DNA of 11,399 bases, taken from assembly GCA_007135385.1 (NCBI GenBank), contig SLIY01000489.1, positions 1 through 11,399 on the forward strand. The letters run 5' to 3'. The translations under genes were made by a program, and so were the position numbers. The DNA is from Leptolyngbyaceae cyanobacterium CSSed165cm_216. GTDB taxonomy: Bacteria; Cyanobacteriota; Cyanobacteriia; Phormidesmidales; Phormidesmidaceae. Below are positions 1-5,981 of the stretch, piece by piece; the first letter of the stretch is position 1, and every line of letters starts with the position of its first letter. The notes below the pieces were generated by a model. It was given only the letters and a program-made list of their open reading frames with translations, made no database searches and was not told the origin of the DNA.

Positions 1-2
1 AA

Positions 3-143
3 AAATCAGGTCGTAAGTGGGTGGACCTAATTAAACGTAGTCCTGAATCGCTGGAAGCCTTGTTTTGCGGTGATCGGTGTGCTGAATACTTAGGTCTACC
101 TACTTATCTCATCCTGTTGTTAGTTCTTAATAAATCCTCCTAA
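3..143 (+). CDS. Possible 3' end of a rightward gene cut by the window edge
   Basis: Reading frame 3 is open from the first complete codon to a TAA at 141-143, giving 46 codons. The peptide begins KSGRKWVDLIKRSPESLEAL and ends in a Leu-rich stretch then NKSS. It looks protein-like, with a basic/amphipathic start, but I do not recognise a family. If real, it is the C-terminus of a gene entering from the left, and its last 24 bases overlap the 3' end of the convergent minus-strand gene that stops at 120. An open stretch of 46 codons at this GC content can also occur by chance, so this is a weak call. Confidence 0.25.
   Translation, partial: KSGRKWVDLIKRSPESLEALFCGDRCAEYLGLPTYLILLLVLNKSS
15..105 (+). 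repeat. 16-bp inverted repeat with 59-nt loop (possible RNA stem)
   Basis: AAGTGGGTGGACCTAA at 15-30 can pair with TTAGGTCTACCTACTT at 90-105. All 16 positions pair in a plus-strand transcript, two of them as G-U wobbles. In a minus-strand transcript those two positions would be A-C mismatches, so the structure favours plus-strand RNA. The loop is 59 nt. It could be the end of a structured 3' region, a terminator-like element between convergent genes, or a degenerate inverted repeat of a mobile element. There is no T-tract directly after the second arm. Confidence 0.4.
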
Positions 144-2114
144 GTCTGGTCGGTAGCGGGCCACGAAGCCCCCGTGGGCATCATAGATAGCAATTTGTTG
201 GTTAATTTGGTGGCTGGTGGTGGTCATGGCCTCAATTAACCGTTGGGCTTCAGCACTGAGTTGATTGGTAAAGGCGAAGGTGCCATCGGCGGCGGGAGGA
301 GTGATGGCCTGACGTAGGGGTTCAGCATATTGACTCGACAACGTCACTTGCACCTGGCTCGGGCTTTCTCGTACCGTGCAGGGGGTAGCTGACTCGGCAC
401 ACAATTCCCCGATGGTGGCCGTTAGTTTTTGCAGCGCTACGGCTGATTGGAGCCGCTTTTGGGCATTGCTGAGGGCGGGTTGATAGGTGGTTAGTAAAAT
501 CTCCCCTTCCTCAGCCAACAGGGTGTCGGCCGGAATTTGTTGAGTCTGGGCGACAGCCCGTTGCCAGTAGGTCACCGCTAGCGTCCATTGGCCTTGGGCT
601 TCGTAGGCCGCAGCTTGGCGGGCCGCCTGGACAGCCTGATCATACCCCCGGGCTCCGGTTTCTTCTAAGGTAGAGCGGTTTTCAGCTCGGGACAGTTGCT
701 GCCGATAGTCCTGTAGCTGGGCTTGGGCCTCCTGGTAGACCATGGTGCCCCGGGGAATCAGGGTGAGCCCTTTAATCGCCGCTTGCCACTCTTTGGCAGC
801 CAGTTGCCATCCCGCCAGGGAGTTAGCCGTATCCATGCGCTGGCGAGCCAGGTCACCGGTTTGCAGAGCGGTATTAAAGTTAGCCTCGGCTTCTTCTTCG
901 GCAATAATCCGTCGACCAATGGCGTTGTAGTTGGAGCGGTATTCGCTCAATTTTTGCTGGGCATAGTCAAACACAGGGCTATCAGCCGGAACGCTGTCTA
1001 GCCAGTTGGTGGCCTGTCGCCAGAGCTGATGGATTTTAACCCAGCGTTCAACCGGATGAGGCGGGTCTTGGCTGAGGGCAGCCGCTTGACCAGCTAGGGA
1101 CTGAGCTTGAAGCACCGCATCCAGGGAGGCCAGGCTGGCTCGATAGTGCTGTAGGTTAGGCTGAACGGTGTCATAGTACCCTGACCAACTGGGTATTGGG
1201 GCGAGGAGGTCAATGGCCGCTTGTAAGTCTGCCTGGGCGGTGACCAGGTCTTCGCTAGTGGGACTAATGGTGAGGGTGACTTGGGCCACATCGTAAAAAC
1301 TGGCGGCTTTATCAATCCGATCGCAGCTGCCCACCACACAGGGCCGAGTTAGGGCATAGGCAAAGGCTCCACTGCCCAGCAAAATTAGGGCCGCTAAGCC
1401 ATAGCTCCAGTAATCCCTCAGAAACTGCCAGCTCTGGTGCCCCCAATGCTGGCCTCGCTGGGCCCAGGGGTTGGGGTCTGGCGGCTCCACAGCCGTATCT
1501 GGGAAGGCTAGGGCCGCATCAGGGAAGGGAACGGCTCCCTGGGGTGACGGGGCCAGGGAGAGGGGGCCAGGTTCAGAGCGATCGCCAGTGTCTTCGCCAG
1601 TTCCAGTGTCTGATGAGGATGCAGCCCCATTGGAGGCATGGATCGCCGCCGTCGGGGTGTCAGGGCTGTCTGGCGAACTGGGAGTGACGGCAGAGGTAGC
1701 GTCCTGGGGCGAGGCGGGGGGCGTCTGATCGGCCATCGGCTCAGCCAGGGGAAACAGGAGCCCGGCGGCATCACCTGGCTGCCAGGTGAAGGTATGAATA
1801 GCGTAAGGGTCAACCGCTCGCTTGACCTTAAGATAAATGCGCACAGGCAATTGGTCGACCATGGCCCAGTCCGCCTCTGGCAGACCGACCGTAGGCACCA
1901 AGTCGCGAAACGCCGCCTCTAGGTCTCGCAGCAGGTGATTCGGGTGATCCACCTCTGGGTCGGGGTGTTCGGCCAACAGCAGCAACTTCCCCGATCGCTC
2001 AGAACACTCGACCGTGGTTAGCCCAGGATAGGGGTTGATGGCTTTCAAATAGTCACCAAAGGCTTGGCTCAAGGGCTCAAGACCAGCATAGGTGGGGGAT
2101 ACAGAAAAGGTCAT
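120..2114 (-). CDS. Single-pass membrane protein with fourfold helical repeat, function unknown
   Basis: This 664-residue protein has no function I can assign. Residues 1-115 form a soluble N-terminal domain. Residues 118-220 are a Pro/Ser/Thr/Asp-rich linker. One hydrophobic segment (about 238-257, YGLAALILLGSGAFAYAL) is followed at once by a C-x4-C pair (PCVVGSC). Downstream, four degenerate units of about 34 residues (near 294-327, 363-396, 440-474, 514-548) share the pattern W/L-x2-A-x3-L-x2-IP-x-(S/T)-x2-Y/F-x2-A-Q-x2-L-x2-Y, suggesting a TPR-like alpha-solenoid. A second Cys pair (LCAESATPC) precedes the C-terminal domain. With no signal peptide, the N-terminus is probably cytoplasmic and the repeats face the periplasm or lumen, but this is inference. 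I chose the ATG at 2114; an in-frame TTG lies three codons upstream. It is divergent from the response regulator gene. Confidence 0.85.
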   Translation of the reverse strand: MTFSVSPTYAGLEPLSQAFGDYLKAINPYPGLTTVECSERSGKLLLLAEHPDPEVDHPNHLLRDLEAAFRDLVPTVGLPEADWAMVDQLPVRIYLKVKRAVDPYAIHTFTWQPGDAAGLLFPLAEPMADQTPPASPQDATSAVTPSSPDSPDTPTAAIHASNGAASSSDTGTGEDTGDRSEPGPLSLAPSPQGAVPFPDAALAFPDTAVEPPDPNPWAQRGQHWGHQSWQFLRDYWSYGLAALILLGSGAFAYALTRPCVVGSCDRIDKAASFYDVAQVTLTISPTSEDLVTAQADLQAAIDLLAPIPSWSGYYDTVQPNLQHYRASLASLDAVLQAQSLAGQAAALSQDPPHPVERWVKIHQLWRQATNWLDSVPADSPVFDYAQQKLSEYRSNYNAIGRRIIAEEEAEANFNTALQTGDLARQRMDTANSLAGWQLAAKEWQAAIKGLTLIPRGTMVYQEAQAQLQDYRQQLSRAENRSTLEETGARGYDQAVQAARQAAAYEAQGQWTLAVTYWQRAVAQTQQIPADTLLAEEGEILLTTYQPALSNAQKRLQSAVALQKLTATIGELCAESATPCTVRESPSQVQVTLSSQYAEPLRQAITPPAADGTFAFTNQLSAEAQRLIEAMTTTSHQINQQIAIYDAHGGFVARYRPDLGGFIKN

Positions 2115-2240
2115 AGGTATCAATAAACGTTAATTGAAAAACCAGTGCTCCTAACGTGGCTAAACCAGTCTGCGATGCCCCCTGTAGACCCAAGTAGGCC
2201 AGACGTCCCCCCAATAGAACCCTGATTTGCGACCAATGCC

Positions 2241-2271
2241 ATGACAGCCGAGGGGGTCTTGTGAGTATGCT
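2241..2271 (+). promoter_or_regulatory. Candidate promoter for the response regulator gene
   Basis: In the 192-bp divergent gap, ATGACA (2241-2246, five of six matches to TTGACA) is followed after 19 bp by TATGCT (2266-2271, TAnnnT form). This would give a leader of about 30 nt before the GTG start at 2307. The spacer is longer than the 17-bp optimum. A competing TTGACA at 2281-2286 has no convincing -10 before the start codon. Weak, based on sequence only. Confidence 0.28.
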
Positions 2272-2306
2272 AGTGCAAGGTTGACATTCTGGGACAATCA
2301 ATTGCG

Positions 2307-3023
2307 GTGCTGATCTTAATTGTGGAAGACGAAGCCGAAATTGCCCGCCTAATTCGGCTGTATTTGGAAAAAGAGGGGTTTAAATGTGAGGTCTGCGAAG
2401 ATGGGGAGACCGCCCTACGCTATCAGCAAACGCTACAGCCAGACTTGATCATTCTGGATGTGATGCTACCGAAGCTCGATGGTCTGGAGGTCTGTACCCG
2501 TATTCGTCAAGGACCAGGGGCCAAGGATCCCTACATTCTGATGCTCACCGCCCGGGGGGAAGAAATCGATCGGATTATTGGCCTATCTACCGGAGCGGAT
2601 GATTATTTAGTCAAGCCGTTTAGCCCCCGCGAGTTGGTAGCCCGGGTGCGTGCCCTGCTACGGCGTAGCTTGCGCCACAGTCAGGAACCGGCACCCCAGG
2701 TTTATCAGACCGCGCACTTTTCTGTGGACTTAGACCAGCGGATTGCCCATCGCCATCACCAAAATGCTCCTGCCGATCCACTTGATTTAACCCCCCTAGA
2801 ATTCGACCTACTGGCCACATTTATGAGCTATCCCGGTCGAGTTTGGAGTCGTCATCATCTGATCGAAAAGCTCTGGGGGGACGACTTTTTTGGTGATGAG
2901 CGGGTGGTGGATACCCACATTGCCCGTCTGCGCAAAAAAGTTGAGCCAGATTCATCCCAACCCACCTATGTCAAAACGGTGACGGGAGTAGGGTATCGCT
3001 TTGAGGATGACCCAGCCAGTTAA
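2307..3023 (+). CDS. OmpR/PhoB-family response regulator
   Basis: This is a two-component transcription regulator of 238 residues, the usual length for the family. The receiver domain (about 1-120) has the acidic pair E7-D8, phospho-acceptor D51 in LIILDVMLP, switch T81 and conserved K103 in LVKPF. A short linker leads to a C-terminal winged-helix DNA-binding domain (about 145-235) with LTPLEFDLL, the recognition-helix region ending VDTHIARLRKKVE, and the closing TVTGVGYRFE wing. No histidine kinase gene is adjacent, so it is an orphan here and its signal is unknown. The start is GTG at 2307, which gives the expected hydrophobic MLILIVEDE beginning; there is no clear Shine-Dalgarno site. Its 3' end overlaps trmJ, suggesting cotranscription. 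The cyanobacterial paralogue name cannot be given safely. Confidence 0.93.
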   Translation: MLILIVEDEAEIARLIRLYLEKEGFKCEVCEDGETALRYQQTLQPDLIILDVMLPKLDGLEVCTRIRQGPGAKDPYILMLTARGEEIDRIIGLSTGADDYLVKPFSPRELVARVRALLRRSLRHSQEPAPQVYQTAHFSVDLDQRIAHRHHQNAPADPLDLTPLEFDLLATFMSYPGRVWSRHHLIEKLWGDDFFGDERVVDTHIARLRKKVEPDSSQPTYVKTVTGVGYRFEDDPAS

Positions 3024-3855
3024 CATCATGGGGCTTTGGCCATTAGAACCAATTCGGATCGTACTTGTAGAGCCCGCTGGCCCGCTGAACGTTGGGGCCA
3101 CGGCCCGGGTGATGAAAAATATGGGCCTGCATCAGTTGATTTTGGTCAACCCCCAATGTGACCCCCAGAGCGAGCAGGCCCAGCACATGGCCGTTCACGC
3201 CCGTGATCTGCTGGCGGCTGCCCACACTGTAGCGACGCTGCCAGAGGCTTTGGTGGGATGTCAGCGGGCGATCGCCACCACTGGCCGCCTACATCCCCAA
3301 GATCAGCCGCTGGAGACCCCAGAGGCAGCCTTACCTTGGCTGTTATCCCCTACGCCTAATCCCAATTGGGCGGCAGCCTTAATCTTTGGCCCAGAAGACC
3401 GAGGGCTGAGTAATGCAGAATTGATCTATGCCCAGCGCTGGGTGCGGATTCCCGTGAGCGATGCCTATCCGTCTTTGAATCTGGCCCAGGCGGTGGCCAT
3501 CTGTGCCTATGTGCTGCATGATTCGGCCCAGGGTAACGATGCAGGGACGGCCAAGCTGGCAGACCCGTTTACCAGCCTCCCCCCGCCACGGCTAGACTGG
3601 GCCACCCCCGCCAAGGCCCCTTTAGATCAAGCCCCTTTAGATCAAATGGAGGGGTTTTATCAAGATTTAGAATCGCTTTTACTCAAAATCGGTTATCTTT
3701 ACCCCCATACCGCAGCTAGTCGAATGGCTAAGCTGCGCCGATTGCTGCAACGGGCTGAGCCCAATTCTCAAGAATTAGCTATGCTTAGGGGCGTTTTAAG
3801 ACAAATTAACTGGGCGATCGCGTCAGATCAACCGTCAGATCAGTCTGAAACATAG
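3007..3855 (+). CDS. trmJ: SPOUT-family tRNA 2'-O-methyltransferase TrmJ
   Basis: TrmJ methylates the 2'-hydroxyl of nucleotide 32 in the tRNA anticodon loop using S-adenosylmethionine. The 282-residue product has the SPOUT signatures: the N-terminal VEPAGPLNVGATAR segment (R34), motif 2 FGPEDRGLSNAE (from F127), and motif 3 PSLNLAQAVAICAY (from P155), which forms the cofactor-binding knot. The C-terminal region (FYQDLESLLLKIGYLYP to LRGVLRQINWAI) matches the helical extension typical of TrmJ and separates it from TrmH or TrmL. Start choice is open. ATG 3007 overlaps the regulator gene by 17 bp, ATG 3028 lies 4 nt after its TAA, and TTG 3001 is also in frame. The geometry suggests translational coupling. 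A 15-bp tandem duplication encodes a repeated APLDQ in the linker. Exact substrate specificity in cyanobacteria is inferred from family. Confidence 0.88.
   Translation: MTQPVNIMGLWPLEPIRIVLVEPAGPLNVGATARVMKNMGLHQLILVNPQCDPQSEQAQHMAVHARDLLAAAHTVATLPEALVGCQRAIATTGRLHPQDQPLETPEAALPWLLSPTPNPNWAAALIFGPEDRGLSNAELIYAQRWVRIPVSDAYPSLNLAQAVAICAYVLHDSAQGNDAGTAKLADPFTSLPPPRLDWATPAKAPLDQAPLDQMEGFYQDLESLLLKIGYLYPHTAASRMAKLRRLLQRAEPNSQELAMLRGVLRQINWAIASDQPSDQSET
3616..3645 (+). repeat. 15-bp perfect tandem duplication inside trmJ
   Basis: GCCCCTTTAGATCAA occurs twice in direct succession (3616-3630, 3631-3645). The unit is a multiple of three, so the frame is kept, and it encodes APLDQ twice in the variable linker between the methyltransferase knot and the C-terminal helices. 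It looks like a recent slippage duplication. Confidence 0.9.
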
Positions 3856-3892
3856 TTGGCGGTATGGTCTGGTCAATGGTGCTAGTGGTTAG

Positions 3893-3924
3893 GTAAACAG
3901 CAGGCGTAAACGGCATAGGTAAAC
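3893..3924 (+). promoter_or_regulatory. Three GTAAAC motifs at 13-bp phase before the serine hydrolase gene
   Basis: GTAAAC is present at 3893-3898, 3906-3911 and 3919-3924, each start exactly 13 bp after the previous one. The last copy ends 5 nt before the ATG at 3930. The first two 13-bp units are the most alike (GTAAACAGCAGGC and GTAAACGGCATAG). The arrangement could be a direct-repeat operator in the 74-bp gap after trmJ, or a decayed tandem duplication. It does not fit the HLR1 or Pho-box repeat spacing as I know them. No protein is assigned. Confidence 0.4.
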
Positions 3925-3929
3925 GAGCT

Positions 3930-5852
3930 ATGGCACAGTACGGTGACCCTTACAACCCGTCTTCTTCCCTGGGGCGATCAGCTGCGGGCAATGGGGCCAA
4001 CTCTCAGCCCAGCAGCCATCTGGGGGATGCGACAAGCCGTTCTTCGGCCTCAGAGGACACGTCTAAGACGGCACCTCGACCGCTGAACTTATCCCGCCGT
4101 CGGAACCAGTGGCGCGAGCATCGCTACATGACCCCAGATTTTGGGCGGCCTGCGGCGGCAACCACGGAGCCGGAAACACCGTCCCAGCCTGGGCGCAATG
4201 CTGCTTTGCCCCAGTTTAAGTCAACAGCAACTCCACGACGGCCCAATTCAGGGGGGCCGCCAAGGGCAACGGGGACTTATCCTTCCCCCAGCTACACCCT
4301 GGGGCCACCGCCCGGGGGGGGTAGTCCTCCAGCGGGGGCTGGGCGGCAGGCGCACTTGCCCATAGCCAACCAACCCACAGGGCAGACCCTTCAAATGCAT
4401 CCCCATAGTACCTCCCCCGCTATCAGCGCCGGGGGGGAGCGGAGACCAGGGTCTGGCGCGGGTAGCGGGGCCGCCCACACCGTTTCTAAATCGATGGCTC
4501 CCCCGTCTCCTCTGCCACCCCAGTCCACAACTGACAAGGTGACGCCCCTACGCCGTCCCTTGCGTCAGCGGTCTAGACTGTCCTCTGCGCCGCCGCCCCC
4601 AACCTCTGCGACCAACGCTTCTGCCCCAGCGACCCTACGTCCCAGGTCTCGGCCCAGTTCCCCCCAGCGGCGAATGGCGAAGCCACCGTTGCCGGTACTT
4701 TACCTAATTCGCCTGGTGATTCTGGGGGTCGGGGTAGCGGCGATTGCCGGGACATTGCTATCGGTTTTGAGTCCAGCCAATGTGGCCTCCTCTCCCAGCG
4801 ATCGCGATCGCCCCAGTACTGGGCGTTCGGCACCGGCAGCGACAACTGGCGGTGGTCTGGTGCAGGGCAATACCGCTAACACCGTAGCTGATATAGGCCT
4901 ATCCAGCGAGTTAACCCGTCTCAACGCTCAGCTGGAACAGTTGGCCACCCTCACCCCCGGCCTTACCCCAGTTGCCTTTGCCATCGACCTTGACACTGGG
5001 CGCTATGTGGACCTGGGGGGAGACTCGACCGTGGCCGCAGCCAGTACCATCAAAGTGCCGATTTTAATTGCCTTTTTGCAACAGGTGGATGCAGGTACCA
5101 TGGCCCTGAACCAGGCGCTGGTGATGCAAGAGAACCATATGGCTGGCGGCTCAGGCACCATGCGTAACGATGCGGTGGAGACTGAGTATACCGCCTTAGA
5201 TGTGGCCACTCGCATGATCGTCACCAGTGACAATACAGCCACCAATATGATGATCGACGCCCTAGGCGGGCAAGATGCCTTGAATCAATTGTTTGCCTCC
5301 TGGGGCTTAGAGGATACGGTACTGCGCAATCCACTGCCGGATTTGGAGGGTACCAATACCACCAAGGCCAAGGATTTGGCCCTGATTACGGCCCTGATCG
5401 ACCAGGGGGGGCTGCTGACACCGCGATCGCGCGATCGCCTGTTCAGCATCATGCAACGAACCGTCAACCGCTCTCTGATTCCCTTTGGGATTAACGATGG
5501 CTCGTTGATGGCCAATAAAACCGGTGACATTGGTGGTTTGCTAGGGGATGTAGCCCTAGTGGATACCCCCAATGGCAAACGCTATGCCCTATCTCTGTTG
5601 GTGCAGCGGCCTGACAACGACGGTCGTGCCAGTGAGCTGATCCGCCGCATGACTGAAACCATCCACGCCGAAATGAGTCAGCCCGTGGCCCCCGTGGGGA
5701 ACCCCAATGTTCGAGCTATACCGACTGAGTCAGGGACAAGTGAGTCGAGTGAGAGCGAGGAGGCCGATGCCTGGGAAACGGAGCCAGTGCCTGGGGTGAG
5801 TCCAACACCTCAGGAGCGTCCCCCCGCCCGGGATGAAATTCCCCAGGGATAG
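3930..5852 (+). CDS. Membrane-anchored serine hydrolase, class A beta-lactamase fold
   Basis: The 640-residue protein has three parts. Residues 1-250 are a basic, Pro/Ser/Gly-rich, probably disordered region. Residues 256-280 are one hydrophobic helix (VLYLIRLVILGVGVAAIAG). Residues 325-585 are a Beta-lactamase2-type domain. Active-site motifs are clear: S372-x-x-K375 (STIK), S433-D434-N435, and K530-T531-G532. The omega-loop segment is short (NPLPDLEGTNTT) and lacks the ExxxN spacing of true class A beta-lactamases, so the deacylating Glu is not evident. The enzyme may therefore be a peptidoglycan-active hydrolase or penicillin-binding protein rather than a resistance enzyme; that is inference. 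The tail (590-640) is acidic and Pro/Glu/Ser-rich. With no cleavable signal, it is likely type II topology with the catalytic domain in the periplasm. The start is the ATG at 3930. Confidence 0.88.
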   Translation: MAQYGDPYNPSSSLGRSAAGNGANSQPSSHLGDATSRSSASEDTSKTAPRPLNLSRRRNQWREHRYMTPDFGRPAAATTEPETPSQPGRNAALPQFKSTATPRRPNSGGPPRATGTYPSPSYTLGPPPGGGSPPAGAGRQAHLPIANQPTGQTLQMHPHSTSPAISAGGERRPGSGAGSGAAHTVSKSMAPPSPLPPQSTTDKVTPLRRPLRQRSRLSSAPPPPTSATNASAPATLRPRSRPSSPQRRMAKPPLPVLYLIRLVILGVGVAAIAGTLLSVLSPANVASSPSDRDRPSTGRSAPAATTGGGLVQGNTANTVADIGLSSELTRLNAQLEQLATLTPGLTPVAFAIDLDTGRYVDLGGDSTVAAASTIKVPILIAFLQQVDAGTMALNQALVMQENHMAGGSGTMRNDAVETEYTALDVATRMIVTSDNTATNMMIDALGGQDALNQLFASWGLEDTVLRNPLPDLEGTNTTKAKDLALITALIDQGGLLTPRSRDRLFSIMQRTVNRSLIPFGINDGSLMANKTGDIGGLLGDVALVDTPNGKRYALSLLVQRPDNDGRASELIRRMTETIHAEMSQPVAPVGNPNVRAIPTESGTSESSESEEADAWETEPVPGVSPTPQERPPARDEIPQG

Positions 5853-5871
5853 GAGACAGGAGACAGGAGAT
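5851..5871 (+). repeat. 7-bp tandem repeat AGGAGAC x3 across the hydrolase stop codon
   Basis: AGGAGAC repeats three times (5851-5857, 5858-5864, 5865-5871), the last copy ending in T instead of C. The first copy includes two bases of the TAG stop. The rest of the 129-bp convergent gap to ribBA shows no strong hairpin terminator. Confidence 0.85.
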
Positions 5872-5981
5872 CTTTTGTCGGCCTCGGGGTAACACGCTGG
5901 TACGCTGCGACATAAGCCGGTCCACCATTCCCGACATACTACACCCGATACCCAACACCATCTAAATTCTGCCGACCAGTC

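Noticed and set aside
1508..1813. 101-codon minus-strand frame overlapping the Pro-rich linker of the membrane protein
   Set aside because: It is a Pro/Arg-rich out-of-frame reading of low-complexity coding DNA.
2077..2301. 74-codon minus-strand frame in the divergent gap
   Set aside because: It would overlap the membrane protein start in another frame and cover the whole promoter region; the composition is not protein-like.
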